Origin: Quadrisphaera sp. INWT6
Lineage (GTDB): Bacteria > Actinomycetota > Actinomycetes > Actinomycetales > Quadrisphaeraceae
Direction: 5' to 3'
Length of the DNA: 64,000 nt
Assembly: GCF_015390235.1 (NCBI RefSeq)
Contig: NZ_VUOH01000002.1
Span: 930,001-994,000, forward strand
Part shown: one piece after another, positions 1 to 9,543 of the stretch
Layout: every line of letters begins with the position of its first letter
Position numbering within the stretch: the stretch's first letter is position 1
Translations under genes and position numbers: made by a program
Notes under the pieces: model-generated
What the model was told of the DNA's origin: nothing
Seen by the model: the letters and a program-made list of their open reading frames with translations, nothing else
Databases searched by the model: none

Positions 1-10
1 CCCTCGTCAT
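1..10 (-). CDS. regX3: Start of response regulator RegX3 (partial, runs off left edge)
   Basis: Only the first three codons are inside the window (Met-Thr-Arg, then a codon starting with G). The ATG overlaps the senX3 stop as ATGA. An in-phase ribosome binding site, GGAGGAG, sits at 19-25 on the minus strand, 8 bases upstream of the ATG. Many RegX3/PhoP-type regulators begin Met-Thr-Arg-Val, and this partner normally follows senX3. The identity is therefore an inference from context; the body of the gene is not visible. Confidence 0.5.
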
Positions 11-1194
11 CGTGCCGACTCCTCCTGCTCGGTGCCGGCGGCCGCGCGCACGGGCCGCCTCGGGGGTGCCTGCGGCACCCTCAGCGTGAACGTGGAGCCC
101 TGCCCCTCCTGGCTCCACAGCTGCACGTCGCCCCCGTGGCCGGCGGCGACGTGCTTGACGATGCTCAGCCCCAGGCCGGTGCCCCCCGTGACGCGCGAGC
201 GCGCGGGGTCGACCCGGTAGAACCGCTCGAAGATGCGCTCGCGGTCGGCGGGGGCGATGCCCAGCCCCTGGTCGCTGACGGAGACCTCGACGAGCCCGGC
301 GGCCTCGTCGAGGCGCACCCCGACGGCCACCCGGGTGCCGGCGTCGGAGTAGCGGATGGCGTTGTCGACGAGGTTGCGCACCGCCGTGGTGAGCAGCTCG
401 GCGTCGCCGACGACCTCCAGGCCGGTCTCGGCGCCCGTCTCCAGCGCGATCCCCCGCGCCCCCGCGGTGGTGCTGCACCTGTCGACGGCCTCGGCGACGA
501 CGTCGTCGACGTCCACGCGCTCCGCGGCGGCCAGCGGCTCGCCGTCCTGCAGGCGCGACAGCTCGACGACGTCGTGGACGAGCACCGCCAGCCGCCGCGC
601 CTCCACGCCCATCCGGGTGGCGAAGCGCCGCACGGCCTCCGGGTCGTCGGCGGCGTCGGCCATCGCCTCGGCCAGCACCGACACGGCGCCCACCGGGGTC
701 TTGAGCTCGTGCCCGACGTTGACCACGAAGTCGCGGCGGACCTGCTCCAGGCGCCGGGCCTCGGTGCGGTCGCTGCCCAGGACCACGACGTGCAGCGGCC
801 CGAGCGGCGCGACGCGCACCGACAGGGAGCGGCGGGCGCCCCCGGCCGCGGGCACCCTCAGGTCGACGTCGACCTCGCGGACCTCGCCGTCGGCGCGCAC
901 GGCGCGCGCGGCGGCGAGGAGGTCGGGCTCGACGAGGGCGGCGCGCCGCACGAGCCCGACGGCGTGCGCCGCCGGCGAGGCGCGGACCACGGCGTCGGAG
1001 ACGTCGAGCACCACCGCGGGGCCGCCGAGCACCGCGAGCAGCTCGGGGACGCCCGCGGGGAGGTCGTCGGGGTCGGGCTGGGGGTCCGGCGCCGCCCTGG
1101 CCCCGTCGCCGTGCCGGACGGCGAGGGCGACGAGGCATCCCACGACCAGCCCCAGCAGGGCGGCCACCACCACGGAGGCCTGCACGTCCGCCAC
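7..1194 (-). CDS. senX3: Phosphate-sensing histidine kinase SenX3/PhoR type
   Basis: Sensor kinase of the two-component system that turns on phosphate-scavenging genes when phosphate is low, acting with RegX3, the Pst transporter and PhoU. From the GTG at 1194 it has 395 residues. There is one N-terminal membrane helix (about 7-27), a PAS-like region (about 50-140), a HisKA domain with the phosphorylated His162 in the VGHELKTP motif, and an ATPase domain with N box (NLVDNAIRYS), G1 (DQGLGIAP), F box (FERFYRVD) and G2 (GTGLGLSIVK). An upstream GTG at 1275 would add 27 Pro/Gly-rich residues without a membrane character and would overlap the PHO box, so I prefer 1194. The next gene starts inside its stop codon. 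PhoU lies divergently across a PHO box region. M. tuberculosis SenX3 is of similar size (about 410 residues). Confidence 0.93.
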   Translation of the reverse strand: MADVQASVVVAALLGLVVGCLVALAVRHGDGARAAPDPQPDPDDLPAGVPELLAVLGGPAVVLDVSDAVVRASPAAHAVGLVRRAALVEPDLLAAARAVRADGEVREVDVDLRVPAAGGARRSLSVRVAPLGPLHVVVLGSDRTEARRLEQVRRDFVVNVGHELKTPVGAVSVLAEAMADAADDPEAVRRFATRMGVEARRLAVLVHDVVELSRLQDGEPLAAAERVDVDDVVAEAVDRCSTTAGARGIALETGAETGLEVVGDAELLTTAVRNLVDNAIRYSDAGTRVAVGVRLDEAAGLVEVSVSDQGLGIAPADRERIFERFYRVDPARSRVTGGTGLGLSIVKHVAAGHGGDVQLWSQEGQGSTFTLRVPQAPPRRPVRAAAGTEQEESAR

Positions 1195-1258
1195 ACTAGG
1201 GCCGCCCGGGGACCCCCCGGGGCCGACCGGGTGGACCGCGGGGCCCGTCCGGGGTCCG

Positions 1259-1302
1259 GTTCGCCACCTGTTCACCCGGGCACCTGGCGCTGTTCACCGC
1301 GG
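1259..1302. promoter_or_regulatory. PHO box (11-bp direct repeats) between senX3 and phoU
   Basis: Units starting at 1259 (GTTCGCC), 1270 (GTTCACC) and 1292 (GTTCACC) lie on an 11/22-base grid; the unit at 1281 is degenerate. This matches the PhoP/RegX3 direct-repeat box known from actinobacteria. It sits 65-108 bases upstream of the senX3 start and about 107-150 bases upstream of phoU, so it can serve both divergent genes and autoregulate the two-component system. Assignment is by pattern only. Confidence 0.75.
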
Positions 1303-1408
1303 GGCGCCAGGCTCGTCGGGCCGCGCCGCGCGCCCCCGCGCACCGGCCCTCCGCAAGCCCTCCGCGGGCCCACCGGCCCCACCCGCCCGTCGTCAGGAGA
1401 AGACCCCC

Positions 1409-2071
1409 GTGCGCGACCTCTTCCACTCCGAGCTCGACCAGCTCGCCGAGCGCCTCCAGGAGATGTGCGGGCTCGTGGGCGCCGCCATGGGCAGCGCCAC
1501 CCGCGCCCTGCTGGCCGCCGACGTGCGCCTGGCCGAGAGCGTCATCGCCGCCGACGTGCAGATCGACGAGGCGCAGCGCGAGCTCGACGAGCGCGCCGTC
1601 GCGATCCTCGCCCGCCAGGCCCCGGTGGCCACCGACCTGCGCGTCGTCGTGGCGTCGCTGCGCATGAGCTCCAGCCTGGAGCGCATGGGCGACCTCGCCC
1701 GCCACGTCGCCCTGCTGGCCCGCCTGCGCTACCCGCAGAAGGCGGTCCCGGCCGACCTCGAGCTGACCTTCGCGGAGATGGGCGCCACCGCCCAGCGCAT
1801 CGCCTCCAAGGCCGGTCGCGTCATCGCCACGCGCGACCTGGCGCTGGCCGCCGAGCTGGCGAAGGACGACGACGCCCTGGACGACCTGCACCGCCAGGTC
1901 TTCGCGGCGCTGTCCTCGCCGTCGTGGAGCTCCTCGGCCGAGACCACCGCCGACGTCACCCTCGCCAGCCGCTTCTACGAGCGCTACGGCGACCACGCCG
2001 TCTCGCTGGCCAAGCGCATCACCTACCTGGTCACCGGCGACGTCGACGGGCCGCTCGACCCGGTCGTCTGA
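1409..2071 (+). CDS. phoU: Phosphate transport regulator PhoU
   Basis: Peripheral cytoplasmic protein that links the Pst transporter to the SenX3-type kinase and dampens Pho signalling when phosphate is plentiful. The product has 220 residues, the usual PhoU length. It is all-helical with two PhoU repeats; metal-binding-type E/D-x-x-x-D helices are visible, such as DEAQRELDERAV, and SLERMGDLARHVA is matched by RFYERYGDHAVSLA in the second repeat. The GTG at 1409 has an AGGAGA ribosome binding site at 1395-1400. It is transcribed divergently from senX3 and convergently with gpmA, with a strong hairpin terminator between. Confidence 0.95.
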   Translation: MRDLFHSELDQLAERLQEMCGLVGAAMGSATRALLAADVRLAESVIAADVQIDEAQRELDERAVAILARQAPVATDLRVVVASLRMSSSLERMGDLARHVALLARLRYPQKAVPADLELTFAEMGATAQRIASKAGRVIATRDLALAAELAKDDDALDDLHRQVFAALSSPSWSSSAETTADVTLASRFYERYGDHAVSLAKRITYLVTGDVDGPLDPVV

Positions 2072-2089
2072 CCGACCGCCCCGCGGGGC

Positions 2090-2139
2090 GAGCACGACGA
2101 GGGCCCCCGGACGCGCGTCCGGGGGCCCTCGTCGTGCTC
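2090..2139. terminator. Bidirectional terminator between phoU and gpmA
   Basis: A perfect 50-base palindrome: 24-base arms 2090-2113 and 2116-2139 around a CG centre. It lies between the 3' ends of the convergent phoU and gpmA genes, 18 bases after the phoU stop. There is no long T tract, which is normal for very high-GC actinobacteria. It would act on both strands. Confidence 0.85.
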
Positions 2140-2166
2140 AGGGGCGACGGGCGGTCGCCCGCCGGC

Positions 2167-2907
2167 TCAGCGGCCCTGGTTGGCCACGGCCGCGGCGGCC
2201 GTCGCGGCGGCCTCGGGGTCGAGGTAGGTGCCACCGGGGGTGGTGGGGCGCAGGTCGGCGTCGAGGTCGTAGTGCAGCGGGATGCCGGTGGGGATGTTCA
2301 GCCCGGCGATGTCGGCGTCGGAGATGCCGTCGAGGTGCTTGACCAGCGCGCGCAGGGAGTTGCCGTGCGCGGCGAGCAGGACCGTCCTGCCGGCCCGCAG
2401 GTCGGGCACCACGGACTCGTGCCAGTACGGCAGCATCCGGTCGACGACGTCGGCGAGGCACTCGGTGAGCGGGGCGTCCGCGCCGAGGTCCGCGTAGCGG
2501 GGGTCGGCGTCCTGGCTGAACTCGCTGCCGCGCTCGATCGGCGGCGGCGGCACGTCGTAGGAGCGGCGCCACGTCATGAACTGCTCCTCGCCGAAATCGG
2601 CGAGGGTCTGCTTCTTGTCCTTGCCCTGCAGCGCCCCGTAGTGGCGCTCGTTGAGGCGCCAGCTGCGGCGGACCGGGATCCAGTGGCGGTCGGCGGCGTC
2701 GAGGGCGAGGTGCGCGGTGGTGATGGCGCGGCGCAGCAGCGAGGTGTGGACGACGTCGGGCAGCAGGCCCGACTCGACCAGCAGCTCTCCGCCGCGCGCG
2801 GCCTCGGCGCGCCCCTTCTCCGACAGCGGGACGTCGACCCACCCCGTGAAGAGGTTCAGGGCGTTCCACTCGCTCTCGCCGTGGCGCAGCAGCAGCAGGG
2901 TGCTCAT
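2167..2907 (-). CDS. gpmA: 2,3-bisphosphoglycerate-dependent phosphoglycerate mutase
   Basis: Glycolytic enzyme interconverting 3- and 2-phosphoglycerate in the cytoplasm. The 246-residue length is typical of the dPGM branch of the histidine phosphatase superfamily. The phosphorylated His9 lies in [12 protein letters not shown], the substrate loop NLFTGW-DVPL follows, the family segment [12 protein letters not shown] is present, and the second catalytic His is in [12 protein letters not shown]. Gpm next to mshA and senX3-regX3 is the same neighbourhood as in M. tuberculosis (Rv0486-Rv0491), which supports both this call and that of mshA. It is likely cotranscribed downstream of mshA (gap 52 bases). 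Confidence 0.95.
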   Translation of the reverse strand: MSTLLLLRHGESEWNALNLFTGWVDVPLSEKGRAEAARGGELLVESGLLPDVVHTSLLRRAITTAHLALDAADRHWIPVRRSWRLNERHYGALQGKDKKQTLADFGEEQFMTWRRSYDVPPPPIERGSEFSQDADPRYADLGADAPLTECLADVVDRMLPYWHESVVPDLRAGRTVLLAAHGNSLRALVKHLDGISDADIAGLNIPTGIPLHYDLDADLRPTTPGGTYLDPEAAATAAAAVANQGR

Positions 2908-2959
2908 GGCCGCGACCCTATCGCCGCGGTCGGGCCCCCTCCGTGCGCCGGTCGGCCGG

Positions 2960-4311
2960 TCAGGCGGTGCGGCCGGCCCGCGCCGCGCGCGAGGCGCGGG
3001 CCGCGTCGTAGCTGCGGAGCACGCCCTCCGCGCTGGCGGCCCAGCCGAAGCGCTCGGCGTGCCGGCGCGCCCCGGGGGCGAGCGCCGCGCGGCGGTCCGG
3101 GTCGTCGACCAGGGCGCCGAGCACCTCCGCCCACCGCGCCGGGTCGTGGCCGTCGACCAGGGCGCCGGAGGTGCCGTCGGCGACGGCGGTGGCCAGGCCG
3201 CCGACGCGCGCGGCGACCACGGGCGTCCCGCAGGCCTGGGCCTCGAGCGCCACCAGCCCGAAGGACTCGTTGTGGCTGGGCACGGCGACCAGGTCGGCGG
3301 CGCGGAACCACTGCGGGAGCAGGTCGCGCGGCGCGGGCGGCTCGAACCTCACGACGTCGGGCACGCCGGGCACCCCCGCCAGCCCCAGCCGGTGGGCCAG
3401 GGCCGCGAGGTCGTACTCGCCCCGCGCCGCGGGCCCGGCCCCCGAGAGGCCGCCGACGACCGGGACGACCAGCCGGTGGCGCAGGTCGGGGCCACCGCGG
3501 CGGAGCAGCTCCGCCGCCGCGCGCAGCAGCACGTCGGGCGCCTTGAGCGGCTGCACCCGCCCGGCGAAGAGCAGCACGACGGCGTCGCGGGGCAGCCCCA
3601 GGGCCTCGCGCGCCGCGGCGCGGCCGCCGTCGGGCCCCGGGCCCGGGGAGAACCGCCGCAGGTCGACCCCGGGCGGGACGACGTCGACGCGCTCAGGGTC
3701 CGCGCCGCACAGGGAGACCAGCTCGCGGGCCTCCTCGGCGGTGTTGGCGACCAGCCTGTCGGCGGCGGCGACCACCTGGTCCTCGCCGATCACGCGGGCG
3801 CGGGGCTCGGGGACGTCGCCCTGCGCGAGGTGGGCGTTCTTGACCCGCGCGAGGGTGTGGGAGGAGTGCACGAGCGGCACCCCCACCGGTCGGCGGCGAG
3901 GTCGCCGACCTGGCCCGAGAGCCAGTAGTGGGAGTGGACGACGTCGTACCAGCCCGGCTCGTGGCGGGCCTCCGTGCGCAGCACCCCGGCCGCGAAGGCG
4001 CACATCTGGGCCGGAAGGTCCTCCTTGGCGAGGCCCTCGAAGGGGCCGGAGGGGACGTGGCGCACCAGGACGCCGGGGGCCAGCTCGACCACCGGCGGGG
4101 CGTCGGAGGAGCGGGCGCGGGTGAAGACCTCGACCTCGGTGCCGCGGCGGGCCAGCTCGGTGGCGAGCTCGACGACGTAGACGTTCATGCCGCCGGCGTC
4201 ACCCGTGCCGGGCTGGTCGACCGGAGAGGTGTGCATGCTCACCATCGCCACGCGGCGGGGCCGCCAGCCTCCGCTGAGGGGTGGGCGCTGGCGGGCGCGG
4301 CGGAGCGGCAC
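2960..4311 (-). pseudogene. mshA: D-inositol-3-phosphate glycosyltransferase MshA, frameshifted as read
   Basis: First committed enzyme of mycothiol synthesis: transfers GlcNAc from UDP-GlcNAc to 1-L-myo-inositol 3-phosphate. The GT4 N-domain is read in one frame (motifs [20 protein letters not shown] and [21 protein letters not shown]). The reading then has to change frame to reach [15 protein letters not shown] and the GT-B C-domain ([20 protein letters not shown], the E-x7-E nucleotide-sugar motif). The break is in a five-base C run at 3880-3884 (G run on the coding strand). A sixth G restores a continuous 450-residue protein, the normal size. The start is probably the GTG at 4311 or the ATG at 4245. 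The other mycothiol gene mshD is intact in this window, so I suspect a sequence error rather than gene loss. Confidence 0.9.
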
Positions 4312-4382
4312 GGCGCGACGGTAGCCCTCCCGGCGGCCCGCTGCAGCGCCCGGACCACCGCCCGGGGGACTGGCAGGGGACG

Positions 4383-5228
4383 ATGGGCGGCGCCATGGCC
4401 CCGTCGTCCCGCACCTCCCGCCCGGTGGGGCGGCCCACCCGCGGGACCACCGGGACCAACCGGCTGCGCCGGATCGACAGGTGGGCCACCGGGCCCGCGG
4501 GCGGGCTGCTGCGCTCGGCCGACGACCCGCTCGTGGTCGACCTCGGCTACGGGGCCTCGGCCACCACCACCGTCGAGCTGGCCTCGCGCCTGCGCGCCGT
4601 GCGACCCGACGTCGAGGTGGTGGGGCTGGAGATCGACCCCGGGCGCGTGGCGCTGGCCCGGGCTGCCCTCGAGCGGCTCCCGGCCGGTGCGGCCGCGGGG
4701 GTGCGCTTCGAGCTCGGCGGCTTCGAGCTCGGCGCCCCGGCGGTGCTCGCGGGGCGCCGCCCGGTGCTGGTGCGCGCCGCCAACGTGCTGCGGCAGTACC
4801 CGGTCGAGGAGGTCGCGGGCGCCTGGGCGCTCGTGGCGGGGCGGCTGGCCCCCGGCGGCCTGCTCGTGGACGCGACCTGCGACGAGGTGGGACGGCGGGC
4901 GGCGTGGCTGGTGGTCGGCGGCGACGGCGCGCCCCGCTCGCTGGTGCTCTCGCTGCGGCTCGCGGGCCTGGAGCGCCCGGGGGCGGTGGCCGAGCGGCTG
5001 CCGAAGGCGCTCATCGAGAGGAACGTGCCCGGCGAGCCGGTGCACGCCTACCTGGCGGCCCTGGACGCCGCGTGGGCGCGTCAGGCGCCGCTGGCGGTCT
5101 TCGGGGCGCGCCAGCGGTTCGCGGCGGCCTGCGCGGAGGTCGCCGCGCAGGGCTGGCCGGTGCGCGGGCGCCCGGCGCGCTGGCGCCTGGGCGAGGTGGC
5201 CGTCGACGCGGGCGCCGTCGGCCTGTGA
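4383..5228 (+). CDS. Class I SAM-dependent methyltransferase, substrate unknown
   Basis: 281 residues from the ATG at 4383, preceded by AGGGG at 4376-4380. The Rossmann fold SAM-binding motif I is [13 protein letters not shown] with the acidic end of strand 2 in [18 protein letters not shown]. The equivalent of motif IV ([11 protein letters not shown]) and a post-motif segment [14 protein letters not shown] follow. It is divergent from mshA with a 71-base intergenic region. The acceptor substrate cannot be read from sequence; the protein family is recurrent next to mshA in actinobacteria, but I know of no assigned role. The nearby ATG at 4395 is an alternative start. Confidence 0.75.
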   Translation: MGGAMAPSSRTSRPVGRPTRGTTGTNRLRRIDRWATGPAGGLLRSADDPLVVDLGYGASATTTVELASRLRAVRPDVEVVGLEIDPGRVALARAALERLPAGAAAGVRFELGGFELGAPAVLAGRRPVLVRAANVLRQYPVEEVAGAWALVAGRLAPGGLLVDATCDEVGRRAAWLVVGGDGAPRSLVLSLRLAGLERPGAVAERLPKALIERNVPGEPVHAYLAALDAAWARQAPLAVFGARQRFAAACAEVAAQGWPVRGRPARWRLGEVAVDAGAVGL

Positions 5229-5229
5229 C

Positions 5230-5559
5230 TCACCAGCCGCCGTAGGGGCCGCTGGAGGTGCGGCCGCCGGGGCCCTGGACGGACTGCAGCGCGGGCTTCA
5301 CGCCGACGAGGAAGTACGCCACCGCCGCCACGGAGATGATGTTGAGGAACCCCAGCGGGTTCGCCCCCAGGGACACGAAGCCGATCGCCGAGGCGACGGC
5401 CGTGATGGTCACCCACAGCGGCTTGCTCTGCTTGCCGGCGGCCGGGTACGAGGGCCCGCTGAAGCGGATCGCGGTGACCAGGGCCCACACCTGCAGCCCC
5501 AGCGCACCCAGCCCGAGCGCCAGGAAGACGATGTTCTGGCCGGCGCCGATGAGGTCCAT
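5230..5559 (-). CDS. DUF2516 family small membrane protein
   Basis: 109 residues with three hydrophobic segments: about 8-32, 49-68 and 69-88. The end is Gly-rich and soluble (about 95-109). Size and segment pattern match the actinobacterial DUF2516 family of unknown function. Its stop codon lies one base after the convergent methyltransferase stop. It is probably an integral membrane protein; no catalytic motif is visible. Confidence 0.75.
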   Translation of the reverse strand: MDLIGAGQNIVFLALGLGALGLQVWALVTAIRFSGPSYPAAGKQSKPLWVTITAVASAIGFVSLGANPLGFLNIISVAAVAYFLVGVKPALQSVQGPGGRTSSGPYGGW

Positions 5560-5589
5560 CCCCTGATCGTAGGCGGCGGACCGCCGCCG

Positions 5590-6027
5590 TCAGGGCTGCG
5601 AGCGCGTGTCGAGCAGGATCGTGACCGGTCCGTCGTTGACCAGCTCGACGGCCATGTCGGCCCCGAAGACCCCGGTGCCCACGCGCAGGCCGCGGGCGCG
5701 CAGGTCGTCGACCACGGCGGCCACCAGCGGCTCGGCGACGTCGCCGCGGGCGGCGCCCGACCAGGAGGGCCGCCGCCCCTTGCGGGTGTCGGCGAGCAGC
5801 GTGAACTGGCTGACGACGATGACGGGCGCCCCCGCCTCCAGCACGGACCTGTCGTCGCGCAGCACCCGCAGGTCGGCCACCTTGCGGGCCACCTGGGCCG
5901 CGTCGGCGGGGCCGTCGTCGAGTCCTACGCCCACCAGCACCACCAGGCCCGGGCCGTCGAGCTCGGCGACCACCTCGCCGTCGACCACCACCCGGCCCGA
6001 GGCGGCCCGCTGGACGACGGCCCTCAC
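5590..6027 (-). CDS. dtd: D-aminoacyl-tRNA deacylase
   Basis: Recycles D-aminoacyl-tRNAs, protecting translation from D-amino acids and also removing glycine mischarged on tRNA-Ala. The 145-residue length is exact for the family. The product begins MRAVVQRA. The two signature motifs are SQFTLL (73-78) and NDGPVT (131-136), which form the cross-dimer active site. It lies just downstream of the asparaginase gene on the same strand (gap 10 bases), so the two are probably cotranscribed. Confidence 0.95.
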   Translation of the reverse strand: MRAVVQRAASGRVVVDGEVVAELDGPGLVVLVGVGLDDGPADAAQVARKVADLRVLRDDRSVLEAGAPVIVVSQFTLLADTRKGRRPSWSGAARGDVAEPLVAAVVDDLRARGLRVGTGVFGADMAVELVNDGPVTILLDTRSQP

Positions 6028-6037
6028 AGCGCGGCCC

Positions 6038-7120
6038 TCACAGCAGGCCCTCGGGCAGGGACCGGTGGCCCTCGTGCGCGGGGCGGGGCAGCGGGTCGGG
6101 CAGCAGCGCAGTGACCGCGCCGACCGGGCGGCCGTGGCCGAGCACCGGCTCGCGGCCGAGCTCAGCGAGCACGGGGGCGTCGACGCCCAGGGCCCGCAGC
6201 GCCGCGGCCAGCACCACCGGCCGGGGGCGGGAGGCGCCGTCGAGCACCTTGAGGGCCACGCCGCGGCCGTCGGGCAGGCCGGCGGCGTACACGCCCTCGG
6301 CGCCGTCCTTGGCCACCAGGCCGGGCACGCCGGCCATGAAGCGGGTCACGTCGCGGCCGGTGCCGCCGACCATCTCCGGGTGGCTGCTCATGGCGCGCGC
6401 CACGGCCGCCTCGGCGCTGCCGGGGGCGCGCCCGGGCGCCCCGGCGATGCGGCCGAAGGCCCGGGCGAGGCCCGCCAGCGGCAGCGAGTGCAGCGGGGCG
6501 CCGCACCCGTCGACCGTGGTCAGGTTGTGGGCGCTCCGGGCCAGGTCCGCGACGGTCGAGCGCACCTGGCGCTGGAGGGGGTGCCCGACGTCGAGGTAGC
6601 CGCCGGTGTCCCAGCCCGCCGCGACGCAGGTCGCCAGCATCGCGGCGTGCTTGCCGGAGCAGTTCTGCACCAGCGCCATCGGGCCGCGGCCGGCGGCGCG
6701 CCAGGCGACGGCCTGCTCGGGGTCGTAGGGCACGTCGGGGGTGTTCAGCAGCGCCGACGGCGCCAGGCCCGCCCCGTCGAGGATGCGCAGGACCCCGTCG
6801 AGGTGCTGCTGCTCCCCGGAGTGGCTGGCGCACGCCAGCGCCAGCAGCGCCACCTCGTCGTCCGGGGCGTCCTCTGCCGTGCCGAGCTCCAGGCCCGCCT
6901 GCAGGCAGGCGACGGCCTGGAGCGGCTTGAGGGAGGAGCGGGGCCAGACCCGTGCCTGAGGGTCGCCGACGGCCGCCTCCACCTCGCCGTCAGGCCCGGT
7001 GACCACCAGGTGGCCGAGGTGCACCGACTCGACGAGGGGGCCGCGCACGACCGCGGCCAGCGGCACGGCGCGGCCCGCCAGGGACAGGTCCATCGGGGTT
7101 CCCGCTGCGCCGGAGCTCAT
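6038..7120 (-). CDS. Asparaginase (asparaginase II family)
   Basis: 360 residues. Family motifs typical of the asparaginase II (ReAII-like, Pfam Asparaginase_II) group are present: RSSLKPLQA, ACASHSGE, CSGKHAAML, VDGCGAPLHSLP and KDGAEGVYA. The predicted reaction is hydrolysis of L-asparagine to aspartate and ammonia. No signal peptide is seen, so the product is likely cytoplasmic. An internal start at residue 10 (MDLSLAGRAVPLAAV) is possible. It is upstream of dtd on the same strand. Confidence 0.85.
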   Translation of the reverse strand: MSSGAAGTPMDLSLAGRAVPLAAVVRGPLVESVHLGHLVVTGPDGEVEAAVGDPQARVWPRSSLKPLQAVACLQAGLELGTAEDAPDDEVALLALACASHSGEQQHLDGVLRILDGAGLAPSALLNTPDVPYDPEQAVAWRAAGRGPMALVQNCSGKHAAMLATCVAAGWDTGGYLDVGHPLQRQVRSTVADLARSAHNLTTVDGCGAPLHSLPLAGLARAFGRIAGAPGRAPGSAEAAVARAMSSHPEMVGGTGRDVTRFMAGVPGLVAKDGAEGVYAAGLPDGRGVALKVLDGASRPRPVVLAAALRALGVDAPVLAELGREPVLGHGRPVGAVTALLPDPLPRPAHEGHRSLPEGLL

Positions 7121-7251
7121 CCCCGCAGCATCGCGCAGGCCGCGCGAGGGGGCCGCCCGGGTCCCCCCCTGCGGCGGCGGCGCACGTCCCCGCGCGGCTG
7201 ACGCGGCTCCGGGCGGTGACGGACGGGCCGGGGTTGCGGGAGAGTGGGGCC

Positions 7252-9543
7252 GTGACGACAGCGGCGGCGCGGCAGCGCGGGCGGGTGCCCGTCACCCCGG
7301 TCGCCTCCGTCGCAGCGCTCGTGGCGGTGCTGGTGACCGCGGTGGTCCTGGCCCCGGAGGGCGCCTCGGTGGCCCTCGTCGGCGCCGTGCAGGTGGTCGG
7401 CCTCGTCGCCGCGGTGGCCGGGGTGCTGCACCGCCGACCCGCACGGCCCGCCGTCTGGGCCTCGCTGCTCTCCGCCGCCGCCCTGTACAGCCTCGCCTGG
7501 TGGTTCCTCGTGGCCGACGCCGGCCCGTGGGCGGTGGCCGCCACGTGCACCGCCGCGTTCCTCGCGCTCGGACGGGCGGTGGTGGCCGTGGGCCGCCAGC
7601 CCGAGCGCGACGCCCTGGTCGACGCCGTCGACGTCGCCCTGCTCGCGATCGCCGCGGCCTCGGCCTCGCTCGCGCTCGTGTCCGCCCTGCACAGCGACGC
7701 GCAGCCCGGCACCTCCACCGCCGAGACCTGGCTCGCGGCCCAGGCCGCCGCGGCCGTGGTCTTCGCGGCGGCCGCCGCCTGGTCGGTGGTGACCGGCAGG
7801 GCCCGCCAGGGCGCCATGCGGTGGCTCCTGGCCACCGCCGGCAGCCTCGTGGTCTGGCTCCTGCTCACCCTGGGCGCCGCCCTCGGCCCGGGCTACCAGC
7901 CCGGCTCCGCCGTCGACGCCGCGCTGGTGCCCGCCTGGACGGCGCTTGCGGCCGCGGCGTGGGCGCCGTCGATGCGCGCGGTTGGGCGCACGGTCGCTCC
8001 CACCAGCCGCCGCTTCCCCGGCACCCTGGCCGTGCTCGGCGCCGCGGTCACCCTGGTGGTGCTGCCCGCGCTGGCCCGCTACAGCGACGCGGAGGAGCCC
8101 GTGCCCGCCGTCACGGCCGCCTCGGCGGCCACGGTCGCGCTGCTGGTGCTGCGGCAGGTCCTCGCCACGCGCAGCGCCCGCCGCGCCGGCGGGGTCGACG
8201 CCCTCACCGGGCTGGGCACGCGCCGCACCCTGGTGCAGGCGCTGGCGGCGCGCCTGTCCGAGCCGACGAGCCCGCCGGCCCTGCTGTGCGTGGTCGACCT
8301 GGAGTCCTTCGCCGACGTCAACGCCACCCGCGGCCACGCCGCCGGCGACCGCGCCCTCGCGGCCGTGGCCGCGCAGCTGTCGGCCGCGGCCCCCGCGGGA
8401 GCGCGCACCTACCGCATCAGCGGCGACGGGTTCGCCGTGCTCGCGCCGCTCCCGCCCGCCGGCGCCCCCTCGGAGGCCGACGACGCGGCGGTCGCGCCCT
8501 CGTGGGTGTCGCAGCGCCTCCTCGAGGCCCTCGCCGTGCCCGTCGAGGTGCCCGGGGGCGAGGTCAGGCTCAGCGGGCGCGTCGGCGAGGTGGTGCTCCC
8601 GCCGCTGCCGGCGGCGGACCCCGACGACGCCCTCGCCGTCTCGATGGCGGCCACCGCGCAGCTCGGCGACGCCGAGCTCGCCCTCGGGGAGGCCGCGCGG
8701 CGGCGCCTCCCGGTGGTCACCGCGACGCCCCACATGCTCCAGGCGCGGCACGAGGAGCGGGCCCTGGCGGCCCGGCTGCCCTCGGCGCTCGCCGGCGGCG
8801 AGGTGGTCCCGCACTACCAGCCGATCGCCCGGCTCGGCGCGTGCGCCGCGGACGACCGCGTCAGCGGCTACGAGGCGCTGGCGCGCTGGCAGCACCCCGA
8901 GCGCGGCACGCTCGGGGCCGACCGCCTCGTGCCGCTCGCCGAGCGCCTCGGGGTGGTGCGCGACGTCGACGAGGCCGTGCTGCGCGTTGCGCTCGCCGAC
9001 TGCGCCCGCTGGCGCTCCCGGGGCGCCCTCGACCTCTCGGTCTCGGTCAACGCGTCCGCGAGCACGCTGCTGCGCCACGACCTGCCCGCCGTCGTCCTGG
9101 GCTCGCTGGACCGGGCCGGGCTCCCCGGGAGCGCGCTGGTCCTCGAGATCACCGAGGGCTCGTGGCTGTCCGACCGCGAGCGCATCGCCGAGCGCCTCCA
9201 CCTGCTCCGCGAGCAGGGCGTGCGCGTCGCCGTCGACGACTTCGGCACCGGGTACGCCTCCCTCGACTACCTGGTGAGCTTCCCGGTCGACTCGCTGAAG
9301 GTCGACAGGTCGCTGGTCCAGCGGATCGCGGAGCCGGCCTGCGCCCGGCTGCTGCGCGGGGTCGTCGACATCGCCCGCGACCTGGGCGTCCTCGCCCTGG
9401 CGGAGGGGGCGGGCACGGCCGACCAGGTGGAGCGGGCGCGCGCCCTCGGCTTCGGGGCCGTCCAGGGCGTCGCCCTGGGGGCGGCAGCGCCGGCGTCGTC
9501 GGTGCTCGCGGCGGCACCCCCGCTGGCGGGGACCGCCTGGTGA
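7252..9543 (+). CDS. Membrane GGDEF-EAL protein with degenerate GGDEF site
   Basis: About 763 residues from the GTG at 7252, which has GGGAG about 12 bases upstream; another GTG at 7216 is in frame. The N-terminal third has about eight hydrophobic segments, forming a membrane sensor domain of unnamed type. The GGDEF domain starts at DALTGLGTRR, but its signature is SGDGF instead of GGDEF, so cyclase activity is doubtful. The EAL domain keeps YEALARW, VNAS, LEITEG, DDFGTGY and LKVDRS. The usual EGVET segment reads EGAGT, losing one acidic residue near the metal site, so phosphodiesterase activity is also uncertain. The stop overlaps the next gene's GTG, implying translational coupling. Confidence 0.85.
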   Translation: MTTAAARQRGRVPVTPVASVAALVAVLVTAVVLAPEGASVALVGAVQVVGLVAAVAGVLHRRPARPAVWASLLSAAALYSLAWWFLVADAGPWAVAATCTAAFLALGRAVVAVGRQPERDALVDAVDVALLAIAAASASLALVSALHSDAQPGTSTAETWLAAQAAAAVVFAAAAAWSVVTGRARQGAMRWLLATAGSLVVWLLLTLGAALGPGYQPGSAVDAALVPAWTALAAAAWAPSMRAVGRTVAPTSRRFPGTLAVLGAAVTLVVLPALARYSDAEEPVPAVTAASAATVALLVLRQVLATRSARRAGGVDALTGLGTRRTLVQALAARLSEPTSPPALLCVVDLESFADVNATRGHAAGDRALAAVAAQLSAAAPAGARTYRISGDGFAVLAPLPPAGAPSEADDAAVAPSWVSQRLLEALAVPVEVPGGEVRLSGRVGEVVLPPLPAADPDDALAVSMAATAQLGDAELALGEAARRRLPVVTATPHMLQARHEERALAARLPSALAGGEVVPHYQPIARLGACAADDRVSGYEALARWQHPERGTLGADRLVPLAERLGVVRDVDEAVLRVALADCARWRSRGALDLSVSVNASASTLLRHDLPAVVLGSLDRAGLPGSALVLEITEGSWLSDRERIAERLHLLREQGVRVAVDDFGTGYASLDYLVSFPVDSLKVDRSLVQRIAEPACARLLRGVVDIARDLGVLALAEGAGTADQVERARALGFGAVQGVALGAAAPASSVLAAAPPLAGTAW

